Positions 1 through 6,251 of a stretch of 64,000 bases of DNA are shown here, in pieces; position 1 is the stretch's first letter; each line of letters begins with the position of its first letter. The position numbers were made by a program, and so were the translations under genes. Source of the stretch: Blautia hansenii (GTDB taxonomy: Bacteria > Bacillota > Clostridia > Lachnospirales > Lachnospiraceae); assembly GCF_013304445.1 (NCBI RefSeq), contig NZ_JAAITA010000004.1, positions 62,001 to 126,000 on the forward strand, in the 5' to 3' direction. The notes under the pieces were generated by a model that was not told the origin of the DNA, did not search any database, and was given only the letters and a program-made list of their open reading frames with translations.

Positions 1-821
1 TAGGAATTTTCCCTGATACGCTCCAAAATCCTCTCGTTGGTATAATCCTCTCCGAGCTTATACAGCCGCTTGGGACGTTTCCAACCTTTCCCGATAATCG
101 TCCAGTATTTGCGGTTGGGGTCAAAGCTGCACCGGTAGCCCATTTCATTCATAAGCCTGTCAAAGTCTTTGAGCGTGAACGATTTGGAGATAGCTTCGTC
201 CACCGCCTGCCGTGCCACGTTATCTCTGGTGGGTAAGCCCTGCTTCTCGGCTTGGTACAGGGCATAGGGCTTTTTCTTTCCGCTTGGGTGTTCAATGACG
301 GACAGGGAATACTCCCTGCACAGCTCATCGGAACGCTGACGCAAAAGACGCAGGCTTGCTTTGTTATCGTGATAGTGCTTTCCGTCCGCAAAGGAAACAG
401 AGTTGACAACAAAGTGGTTGTGCAGGCACTCGGTATTTAAGTGGGTGGCAACCACTACCTGAAACCTGTCGCCCCACATCCGCTCCGCCAACTTCACGCC
501 TACCTCATGGGCAATCTCTGGCGTGACCTCGCCGTGCTTAAAGCTCTGAAAACCGTGATAGCAGACAATCTCGCTTTCATCGTTCCATTGTGCTTTCGTT
601 ATCAGCATCTCATCCCTTGCGGTGGAAACATCACAGTTTACACCCGTGACGAAAAAACGCTGCTCCGTCTTATCCTGATTGGTGGCATATTCCATGACAT
701 CCACCATCGCCTGCAAGTCCGTATCGCTGTATCTGGGATTGGCGGTCTTTTCTGGATTTTCGGCATAGTCGATTGGGTGGTCGAGCCTGCCCCGCACATC
801 CCATATCTCGCAGACCGCCAT
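1..821 (-). CDS. MOBP-type conjugative relaxase, N-terminal part (cut by window start)
   Basis: This relaxase would nick oriT and lead the ICE strand into the recipient. The frame opens at ATG 821 (MAVCEIWDVRGRLDHPIDYA) and runs without a stop to base 1, so about 273 residues are visible and the C-terminus lies outside the window. The motif CLHNHFVVNSVSF gives the histidine pair of the metal site seen in MOBP relaxases, followed by a typical GKHYHDN stretch. The start overlaps the mobC stop in a TGATG arrangement, which implies translational coupling. The order mobC then relaxase is that of Tn1549/CTn elements. Confidence in the family is high from the conserved N-terminus; the exact subfamily cannot be judged from a partial protein. 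Confidence 0.93.
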   Translation of the reverse strand, partial: MAVCEIWDVRGRLDHPIDYAENPEKTANPRYSDTDLQAMVDVMEYATNQDKTEQRFFVTGVNCDVSTARDEMLITKAQWNDESEIVCYHGFQSFKHGEVTPEIAHEVGVKLAERMWGDRFQVVVATHLNTECLHNHFVVNSVSFADGKHYHDNKASLRLLRQRSDELCREYSLSVIEHPSGKKKPYALYQAEKQGLPTRDNVARQAVDEAISKSFTLKDFDRLMNEMGYRCSFDPNRKYWTIIGKGWKRPKRLYKLGEDYTNERILERIRENS

Positions 822-1153
822 CAGTCCGCCGCCCGTTTCGGGAGCAGGTATTTCTTTCGGACATCGAGCTGAAAGTCGTGCCACTTCCTTGCTTCCTCAC
901 GGAGCATCGGCGTGTCGATAAAGTCAAGGGCATTGGCTTTCGCCGCAAGCTGGTTGATACGGTTGCCGATAGCAGACAGCTCACGCATGATCTGGTAAAA
1001 CTCTGGGTCTGGCTTCTCGCAGAGCCGATAGCCTTTGACCATTGAACGCAGCAGGGCTTCTTTGGAACGCCCAGACTTTTTCACAAGCTCATAGAGGTAT
1101 TCAGCTTCTTCCTCGGTCAGACGGAAAAGTATCTGCACATTTCGTTTTCGCAC
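821..1153 (-). CDS. mobC: MobC-like relaxosome accessory protein
   Basis: A 110-residue protein of the MobC family, small DNA-binding proteins that help the relaxase open oriT. It begins MRKRNVQILFRLTEEEAEYL and has the family's ribbon-helix-helix-like N-terminus and the conserved SAIGNRINQLAAKAN segment. The gene lies directly before the relaxase and shares the TGATG overlap with it. Its 5' end is overlapped by the small DUF3789-like gene. A second, clearly different MobC is present at 10326-10655 inside the nested element. Confidence 0.93.
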   Translation of the reverse strand: MRKRNVQILFRLTEEEAEYLYELVKKSGRSKEALLRSMVKGYRLCEKPDPEFYQIMRELSAIGNRINQLAAKANALDFIDTPMLREEARKWHDFQLDVRKKYLLPKRAAD

Positions 1154-1265
1154 TCTGTTCCTCCTCTCGGCTCGACAGCCTGTTTATCTGCACAAGGCAC
1201 ATACACACCACACCGACCACGCCGCCGAGCATTGTGCCGATGATAAAGAATAGCAATTCACTCAT
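1101..1265 (-). CDS. Small membrane protein, DUF3789-like
   Basis: A 54-residue reading frame starting at ATG 1265 (MSELLFFIIGTMLGGVVGVV) with one hydrophobic transmembrane segment at residues 4-26 followed by a polar tail. An AAAGGAG ribosome site lies upstream. It overlaps the start of mobC by about 50 bases in another frame. Tiny one-helix proteins of this kind are regularly found next to mobC in Tn1549-like ICEs and are annotated as DUF3789; their function is unknown. I assign it by position and by the FIIGTMLGG type N-terminus. Confidence 0.8.
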   Translation of the reverse strand: MSELLFFIIGTMLGGVVGVVCMCLVQINRLSSREEEQSAKTKCADTFPSDRGRS

Positions 1266-1293
1266 TCTTGGACTCCTTTCTCTTTACGGGGTA

Positions 1294-1352
1294 TTAGGGG
1301 ACTCCCTAACAAGCGAATTTGGTTTCCAGACCTGTTCTGGATAACCAAATTC
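1294..1352. other. Candidate oriT of the ICE
   Basis: Two inverted repeats sit upstream of the mobC-relaxase genes. TTAGGG/CCCTAA (1294-1299, 1304-1309) is followed by CAAGC. A long hairpin then pairs 1315-1330 with 1336-1352 (GAATTTGGTT-CCAGA against TCTGG-AACCAAATTC). Relaxase target regions typically have such a repeat beside the nick site. The string CCCTAACAAGC recurs, as CCCAACAAGC, beside the other mobC at 10693, which supports a shared nick region. The nick itself is not identified. Confidence 0.6.
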
Positions 1353-1368
1353 AGTGCTTGGTAAGACA

Positions 1369-1665
1369 TTACTCGCCGCACTCGTCCTCATACATACATT
1401 CTCCACACACGGGGCAGAAGTACGGACAATCCGAACAGCAATCATCCTCCATATCCCCGTCCTCGGCGGCACGTTCTTCACATCCGTCCTCATCAGCATC
1501 CTGAATATCGGCTCCGCCGCAGACAAAATCCTCATCGGAAAAGTCGATAAGGTCGGTGTCAAAGAGAATGATTTTGACTTTCTCCGCCGCCTGTTCGGGG
1601 CTGTCGGCATAGACGGAAATGGTCTTTTCATAGTGTCCTGTGAGTGTAACTTCAAATTTTTTCAT
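1369..1665 (-). CDS. DpnD/PcfM-like small protein with acidic cysteine-rich tail
   Basis: A 98-residue protein. The N-terminal 45 residues (MKKFEVTLTGHYEKTISVYA) look like the DpnD/PcfM family, whose role in conjugative elements is not known. The C-terminal half is very acidic and holds eight cysteines, ending CCSDCPYFCPVCGECMYEDE, so it may bind a metal. AAAGGAA precedes the ATG. It lies between the TOPRIM protein gene and the oriT region, the usual position in this ICE family. Confidence 0.8.
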   Translation of the reverse strand: MKKFEVTLTGHYEKTISVYADSPEQAAEKVKIILFDTDLIDFSDEDFVCGGADIQDADEDGCEERAAEDGDMEDDCCSDCPYFCPVCGECMYEDECGE

Positions 1666-1738
1666 TCAAAAATTCCTTTCTTTTTTCATAATCAGGCTTC
1701 ATTTTCTGGCTTCTTTCTCTGGAAAAATCCTCACACAA

Positions 1739-2731
1739 TCAACGGGCATCACCCCTTTCACGGCGGGATTTTTGCTTTGCAATCCCCAGATAGGACATCA
1801 AAAAATCGTTGACATCCTTACCGGCAGGCGGCGGTGCGTCAACGATTTTATAGTCTTTCTTCAGTAATTCCGTTAAGGCGGCGGTACAGAGCCTGCCAAC
1901 CTTGTCATTATCCAAGTGCAAAACAATGGTCTTGATATGCGGGTTTTCTTCCAAAAATGTGGAGAGGGCAATGGGGATTTTGCTGTCCTTTATCTCTTTC
2001 TTCGGCTGATACACGCCCGAAAGGGAGAGCAGGTTTTCCGCCTTGTAGTCCTTTCCCTCGCACTTGAGATAGGTTGCATAGGACAGTAAATCAATGGCGG
2101 CTTCAAATAAATGCACGGTATCCGCAGGCTCTTTTGCCAGAAGCCGAAAGGAATACCGCTTGTCGCTTCCCGATGCGTCGCCCTTAAAGGAGCTTCCAAT
2201 CGTACTCCGTAAAGCCGCATACTTTGGCGTACCGCCTGCGTCTTTCCCCACAAAAACAGCGTTGTGGTACTTCCTGCCCTCAAAGATAATCCCCTCGGCG
2301 ATGCACTCCTGTATGAGCGAATAGTCGATGCCACGCCCGAAAAGATACTCGGTCACTCGGTCTGCATTTCCGTTCTTCTGCGGCAAAAGCAGCACCTTCG
2401 GCTCGTCTTTCTTTGTGGCAGGGGGCGGCGGTTTCCAGTCTGCCAACGCCTGCCCTGTGAGGATTTCCACGGCTTCCACAAAGCCACATTCCTTGACTTT
2501 GATAAGGTAATCAAGGGCAGAGTAGCCGCCGAAGCCCCTCGACCACCAGTACCATTTGCCGTTGGAAATCTTCAGGCTGTCATGCTCGGCGGTGCAGTAC
2601 ACGTTGGTCGTGCCTTTGACCTTGACGAGATTGCTCGGCTCATAGGTGCGGAGATAGGAAAGCAAATCTATCTGCCTTGCCCGTTCCAACACATCAGGGT
2701 CAATCTGCACATAGGGTCTGTTACTTCGCAT
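1739..2731 (-). CDS. DUF3991/TOPRIM domain protein (ICE primase-like)
   Basis: A 330-residue protein. Residues about 15-100 resemble DUF3991 (LSYLRTYEPSNLVKVKG and a CTAEHDSLKI-GKWYWWS-GGYSALDYL pattern). The C-terminal half resembles a TOPRIM fold: LFEAAIDLLSYATYL, then VLHLDNDKVGRLCTAAL with the acidic pair. Such proteins in ICEs and plasmids resemble bacterial DnaG primases and probably act on transferred single-stranded DNA; that role is inferred. A GGAGG-type site (GGAGGTGATTTTATTG) is upstream. It was probably next to the HEAT-like gene at 17914 before the nested element inserted. Confidence 0.88.
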   Translation of the reverse strand: MRSNRPYVQIDPDVLERARQIDLLSYLRTYEPSNLVKVKGTTNVYCTAEHDSLKISNGKWYWWSRGFGGYSALDYLIKVKECGFVEAVEILTGQALADWKPPPPATKKDEPKVLLLPQKNGNADRVTEYLFGRGIDYSLIQECIAEGIIFEGRKYHNAVFVGKDAGGTPKYAALRSTIGSSFKGDASGSDKRYSFRLLAKEPADTVHLFEAAIDLLSYATYLKCEGKDYKAENLLSLSGVYQPKKEIKDSKIPIALSTFLEENPHIKTIVLHLDNDKVGRLCTAALTELLKKDYKIVDAPPPAGKDVNDFLMSYLGIAKQKSRRERGDAR

Positions 2732-2760
2732 TCAATAAAATCACCTCCGAAAATAGAAAA

Positions 2761-2801
2761 AGCCGAAGGATTTTCGGGAAAGAAAACCTCTCGGCTATGT
2801 A
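2761..2801 (-). terminator. TACATAGCC-type hairpin upstream of the TOPRIM gene
   Basis: On the minus strand TACATAGCCGA is followed about 24 bases later by TCGGCT and a T-run, making a terminator-like or attenuator-like hairpin about 30 bases before the TOPRIM gene start. Related hairpins with the same TACATAGCC lead occur at 18452-18486, 35864-35889 and 35994-36026. Confidence 0.6.
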
Positions 2802-2837
2802 AATATCATATTTAGTTTTGATTTCAACTCATTGATA

Positions 2838-2849
2838 AATCGGAATTTG
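2838..2849. repeat. Left attachment core (candidate attL)
   Basis: AATCGGAATTTG, repeated exactly at 17897-17908. It lies just outside the integrase gene, where an att site of a tyrosine-recombinase element is expected. The boundary is inferred from the repeat alone. Confidence 0.65.
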
Positions 2850-2920
2850 TGGAGAGATTTCTTGAACTTTCCTTATTTTACGGGCTTTCCAGCCCCTTAA
2901 ATAGTGAAATGATATGTATT

Positions 2921-2968
2921 TTCCCTTATTTTTGACCTTATGCGGAATCAGCAAGGGAAATAAGGGAA
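2921..2968. repeat. Candidate integrase arm-binding repeats, left end
   Basis: TTCCCTTATT (2921-2930) and CAAGGGAAATAAGGGAA (2952-2968) form inverted and tandem copies of AAGGGAA next to the integrase stop. Similar strings occur at 17727-17799 near the other end. Tyrosine integrases of this type usually bind short direct repeats inside both ends through their N-terminal domain. Confidence 0.5.
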
Positions 2969-2976
2969 TTTTTTAT

Positions 2977-4272
2977 TTAGTCGTTGCCTGCCACTTTATC
3001 AAGAAGTCTGGCGGAGTTCCGCTTTGCCTTTCTTGTAGAGTGGGCGTAGACATTCATTGTGGTACTGACATCAGAGTGCCCTAACAGTTCCTGCACATCT
3101 TTTGGGGCAGCTCCGTTTGAGAGGAGGTTGCTTGTGTAGGTGTGTCGCAACTGGTGGAAATGGAAATTCTCAAATCCGTCCAGCCTTTTTGCAACTGATC
3201 GGCAGGCAATGCTGAGTGTGCTTGGCAGTTCCAGACATCCGTCCGGTCTCAGGCAGACAAAGGAGATTTCCTTGTAATCTACCGGGATTTCTTCGGTTCC
3301 GTCCAGATGATAATATTCATAATACACTCTGTTTTTGTCCTGTGCTTCCTTGTAGAAATTGCGGTGGTAAAGTTCACCATACTGCATCCGGCTTTTAAGC
3401 TGTTTTTTTCTGGCGGTTTTCAGTATTTCAGTCAGAGTATCGCCAAAATCAACAATCCTTACTTTCTTTCGCTTGGTCGGTCCGATGATGTTTTTATGTT
3501 TTGTGCCATCATAGCGGATACTTCTTTTAATGGTCAGGCATTGTTCTTCAAGATTGATGTCCTGCCATGTCAATCCGCAAACTTCACCGATACGAAGTCC
3601 CGCATAGTATGCGATCTGGATTGGCAGGATTGCAGGTGGATTCTTTACTTTGAGGTATTCTATCAGTCTCTCATAATCTTCATGGGAAATAGGCTGTATG
3701 CCTTCTTCTACCTCATCATCTGAGAATAAATCCACATCCTCTGCCTGTTTTTTCAGCTTAATATACTGCATAGGATTAAAAGTAATCAACTGTTTTGGAA
3801 ATACTGCAAACCGGAAAGCCTGTTGTAATACTGCTGAAAAGGAATGGATGTAATCTTTACTGTATCCTTTTCTCACTTTTCCATCTGGAAATTCCCCACC
3901 GAATGTAAGCAGATCGAGAAATGCCTGTAAATGTTCAGCAGTAACGGTTTTTAATTTGCGTTCTGCAATCGGATGTTTCTTGATACAACGGATTGCACCA
4001 AGATAATTTTCCACTGTACCATTGCTGAGTGTTCCGACTTTCAGTTCTTCTTCCGCCCACATATCAAGAAGTTCTCCTACAGTAAGATTATCTGTCTTTG
4101 CGACAAATTTCTTGCTTTCGTAATCATCCATTGCCTGACGGAGCAGTTTTTCCGTTTCACTTTTACTTTCTGTTCCAGCGTATTCTTTCTGAACCAGATT
4201 GCCGCTTGCATCTTCTACATAGAAGCGGTAGTACCATTTCTTTCCTTTTTTTCTTACAGATCCTTTTGCCAT
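2977..4272 (-). CDS. int: Tyrosine recombinase (integrase) of the nested element
   Basis: A 431-residue site-specific recombinase that would integrate and excise the element. The N-terminal residues 1-60 are an arm-binding type (MAKGSVRKKGKKWYYRFYVE), residues 70-170 a core-binding SAM-like domain, and the rest the catalytic domain. Catalytic residues are visible: Arg227 (YAGLRIGEV), His373-x-x-Arg376 (HQLRHTY), His399 (LGHSDVSTT) and the nucleophile Tyr409 (MNVYAH). I chose ATG 4272 because AAAGGAG lies ten bases before it; a longer frame to 4302 lacks that. The gene points outward to the left att core, and the excisionase lies on the far side of the XRE gene. Confidence 0.95.
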   Translation of the reverse strand: MAKGSVRKKGKKWYYRFYVEDASGNLVQKEYAGTESKSETEKLLRQAMDDYESKKFVAKTDNLTVGELLDMWAEEELKVGTLSNGTVENYLGAIRCIKKHPIAERKLKTVTAEHLQAFLDLLTFGGEFPDGKVRKGYSKDYIHSFSAVLQQAFRFAVFPKQLITFNPMQYIKLKKQAEDVDLFSDDEVEEGIQPISHEDYERLIEYLKVKNPPAILPIQIAYYAGLRIGEVCGLTWQDINLEEQCLTIKRSIRYDGTKHKNIIGPTKRKKVRIVDFGDTLTEILKTARKKQLKSRMQYGELYHRNFYKEAQDKNRVYYEYYHLDGTEEIPVDYKEISFVCLRPDGCLELPSTLSIACRSVAKRLDGFENFHFHQLRHTYTSNLLSNGAAPKDVQELLGHSDVSTTMNVYAHSTRKAKRNSARLLDKVAGND

Positions 4273-4358
4273 AATCGTGTGTCTCCTTTCGATATCAGAC
4301 AATCGGAACTGATGAAATGCTTCTTGCGTGTAAGTATATCATAACTCCGGTTGTCGTT

Positions 4359-4988
4359 CTATACCGAATCGGAATCCTCATACAAAACTTCTGATAAAAG
4401 ATTTTCAAGCCTTTGTTCTGCCATTTCCGGTTTCTTGGAATAAAGCCTTACGATATCTGCCATGTCGTTAAAGGCATTAACAGTGTGGGTGATCTCCCGG
4501 AGAAACATAATCTCGTTATATTCATCATTCGATTCAAACCCCATTACTTTTGCAATATCAGCTTCATTCGTGTTGCCCTTGTAATTCTTGCAGGCAAACT
4601 GGAATGATTCCAGAAACAGGTTATATTGCTTTAACATCAACAGCAGTAAATCTTTGGAAAAAGCATCTTCCTTTTTACTAAGGTCGAGAGGTAACTGTTT
4701 GAGAATATCGCCCATTGCATCACGAATCTGTAATTCTTTCTTATCCGTAATATCGGTTTCGTATTCATCGGTTTCCCCTCTGAGCCATTCAATAGATACA
4801 TGAAGTGCTTCCGAAAGACCTTCCAGCACCATCTTTTTGGTATTGTCAATCGAACCATTCTCATAACGCAGGATTGTGGAAGCGGTAACTCCCATCTTCT
4901 CTGCAACATAAGGCTGTGTCAGATTTAATTCCAGACGACGCTGTTTTGCCCTGCTGCCTATCAGCTTGCGTAGTTCTTTATCTTTCAT
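4359..4988 (-). CDS. XRE-family repressor-like regulator of the nested element
   Basis: A 209-residue protein with an N-terminal helix-turn-helix at about residues 10-65 (RRLELNLTQPYVAEKMGVTA, STILRYENGS) and a helical C-terminal domain of unknown fold. AAAGGAGGC precedes the ATG. It is transcribed divergently from the excisionase gene. The intergenic region carries two copies of ATTGCA-N3-TGCAAT, one overlapping the -35 of its own promoter and one between the excisionase promoter and ribosome site. It therefore probably represses both genes and works as the lysogeny-type switch of the element; this is inferred from site placement. Confidence 0.9.
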   Translation of the reverse strand: MKDKELRKLIGSRAKQRRLELNLTQPYVAEKMGVTASTILRYENGSIDNTKKMVLEGLSEALHVSIEWLRGETDEYETDITDKKELQIRDAMGDILKQLPLDLSKKEDAFSKDLLLLMLKQYNLFLESFQFACKNYKGNTNEADIAKVMGFESNDEYNEIMFLREITHTVNAFNDMADIVRLYSKKPEMAEQRLENLLSEVLYEDSDSV

Positions 4989-5018
4989 GCTGATTGCCTC
5001 CTTTTTCGGTATGTATGA

Positions 5019-5047
5019 ATTATAGCATGTACCTCACATAATTGCAA
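5019..5047 (-). promoter_or_regulatory. Promoter of the XRE regulator gene
   Basis: On the minus strand TTGCAA (5047-5042) and TATAAT (5024-5019) are 17 bases apart. The -35 lies within the left operator palindrome, so autorepression is likely. Confidence 0.7.
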
Positions 5048-5055
5048 TATGCAAT
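5041..5055. promoter_or_regulatory. Operator 1 (ATTGCA-N3-TGCAAT)
   Basis: The palindrome ATTGCAATATGCAAT overlaps the -35 of the XRE gene promoter and precedes the excisionase promoter. A near-identical copy is at 5130-5144. Confidence 0.7.
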
Positions 5056-5085
5056 ATAATAATTATTTTTAAAATTTCATAACGC

Positions 5086-5114
5086 TTGACAACACAATAT
5101 AAAACCGCTATACT
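5086..5114 (+). promoter_or_regulatory. Promoter of the excisionase/mobilization genes
   Basis: TTGACA (5086-5091), a 17-base spacer and TATACT (5109-5114), close to the sigma-A consensus. It drives rightward transcription toward the excisionase and perhaps the mobilization genes. Confidence 0.8.
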
Positions 5115-5129
5115 AACAGCACAACAAAA

Positions 5130-5144
5130 ATTGCATAATGCAAT
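5130..5144. promoter_or_regulatory. Operator 2 (ATTGCA-N3-TGCAAT)
   Basis: ATTGCATAATGCAAT lies just downstream of the excisionase promoter -10 and ends a few bases before its AAGGAGG ribosome site, a good position for a repressor roadblock. Confidence 0.7.
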
Positions 5145-5162
5145 TCATAAGGAGGTGACAAG

Positions 5163-5393
5163 ATGACGGAAAGAAAGATTGCATTATCCATCGAGGAAGC
5201 AGCCGACTATACAGGAATTGGCAGAAACACTTTGAGAAAGCTGGTTGAATGGAAGAAGCTTCCGGTATTAAAAGTCGGAAGAAAAGTCCTTATTAAAACT
5301 GACATTTTAGAAAAGTTCATGGAAGCCAACGAGGGGCGAGATCTGAGGGATAAAGGAAATGTAAAAACTGTCACAAGAAATGTGGCAACTTAA
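5163..5393 (+). CDS. xis: Excisionase / MerR-like DNA-binding protein
   Basis: A 76-residue protein with a winged-helix type domain (LSIEEAADYTGIGRNTLRKL followed by LPVLKVGRKVLIKTDILEKF), the pattern of excisionase-family proteins that bend att DNA and bias the integrase toward excision. AAGGAGG lies seven bases before the ATG. It has a strong promoter with two operators and is divergent from the repressor-like gene. Its length is typical of Xis proteins of Tn916-type elements. Confidence 0.88.
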   Translation: MTERKIALSIEEAADYTGIGRNTLRKLVEWKKLPVLKVGRKVLIKTDILEKFMEANEGRDLRDKGNVKTVTRNVAT

Positions 5394-5508
5394 AAAGGCG
5401 GCTTCCTACGAAACCGCCAAAGGTTCTATCAGACCGAAGCCATGATATACCTACACGCAAGAGGATTATACCATGTGCTTCTCCTGATATGCAACCGGGA
5501 ACTAATGT

Positions 5509-5630
5509 TTATCTTGTCGGAAAAACATCGACAAGATAATGCTCCGCAAGGATGCACCACGATTCTGATTGGAATTATGTCAACAGAGCTGACCAGAATC
5601 GTGTGCCAAATCTTAGCAGAGCAAGATTTG
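5509..5630. repeat. Three consecutive inverted repeats before the mobilization genes
   Basis: The gap between the excisionase gene and the DUF3847-like gene holds three perfect hairpins: an 11-bp stem 5509-5519/5529-5539 (TTATCTTGTCG), a 10-bp stem 5558-5567/5594-5603 (CACGATTCTG) and an 8-bp stem 5607-5614/5623-5630 (CAAATCTT). A GGCGG/CCGCC hairpin also lies near 5397-5420. None has a T-run. They may form a structured leader or a protein-binding region; nothing protein-coding is convincing here. Confidence 0.55.
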
Positions 5631-5656
5631 ATTATAAGAGAAAGGATGAAGACGAT

Positions 5657-5971
5657 ATGGCGAAATCAACAAAGACTTATGAAGAAAGAATACGTGCATT
5701 AGAGAAAAAGGAACAGGAAAGCATCGAAGCTACCAAAAAGCTCATTGCACAGCGAAAGGAACTGGAAAAGAGAAAGAAAGCCGAGGAAAGTAAAAAACGA
5801 ACCCACAGGCTCTGTCAGATTGGCGGTGCGGTGGAATCGGTTCTTGGCTGTCCGATTGAGGAGGAAGATTTACCAAAGTTGATAGGCTTCTTAAAAAGGC
5901 AGGAAACAAACGGAAAGTTTTTCTCAAAGGCGATGCAGAAAGAGCCACTTACAGATATGGAGGAAGTGTAA
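5657..5971 (+). CDS. Small coiled-coil mobilization-associated protein, DUF3847-like
   Basis: A 104-residue protein (MAKSTKTYEERIRALEKKEQ) whose first 60 residues are a highly charged helix (KQESIEATKKLIAQRKELEK), followed by THRLCQIGGAVESVLGCPIE and a short globular end. Proteins with this shape lie immediately upstream of MobA/MobL relaxases in Gram-positive mobilizable elements and are annotated DUF3847; they may be relaxosome accessory factors. The start at 5657 is preferred to the longer frame at 5552, which would run through the inverted repeats. The oriT core follows at once. Confidence 0.75.
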   Translation: MAKSTKTYEERIRALEKKEQESIEATKKLIAQRKELEKRKKAEESKKRTHRLCQIGGAVESVLGCPIEEEDLPKLIGFLKRQETNGKFFSKAMQKEPLTDMEEV

Positions 5972-6017
5972 TGGCGGAGGGAGTGGTTTTTCCATTCCCT
6001 TCATTGCCTTTGAATGA

Positions 6018-6050
6018 AGGGCGCACTTATGGACAACCAGAGGTCGTCCT
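6018..6050 (-). other. RSF1010-like (MOBQ) oriT of the nested element
   Basis: On the minus strand the sequence TAAGTGCGCCCT (6029-6018) is identical to the nick core of RSF1010/R1162 oriT, where the cut falls between TAAGTGCG and CCCT. As in RSF1010 it is preceded by an inverted repeat, here GGACGACC-tct-GGTTGTCC, one base away. A second repeat (CCCTTCATT/AATGAAGGG, 5998-6022) overlaps the nick side. It lies about 200 bases before the MobA/MobL gene, the protein family that acts on such sites. Confidence 0.85.
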
Positions 6051-6251
6051 TATAAGTTTGCCACAAGTGGCAACCGGTCTGCGCTTACGCTTGCCGGGCT
6101 CGTTCCGTCGGCGGGGCTTTCAGCCAGACCTGCTCATGCCGCAGGGGGCACTCTTGCGCAGAGGGCGTTCCGACAGCTTCACTTCTGCCAAACCAGAAGA
6201 AGATGCTGTCGGAAATCAATGCCGGATACGGCAGAAAGGGGGAATCGTATC

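Noticed and set aside
1284-1655. Minus-strand frame of 123 codons
   Set aside because: A shadow frame of the DpnD/PcfM-like gene that also crosses the oriT repeats.
5509-5630. Possible CRISPR array
   Set aside because: The repeats are inverted hairpins of different sequence, not identical direct repeats with spacers; no cas genes are present in the window.
5442-5702. Plus-strand frame of 86 codons between xis and the DUF3847-like gene
   Set aside because: It runs through all three inverted repeats and overlaps the better-supported gene at 5657; no ribosome site.
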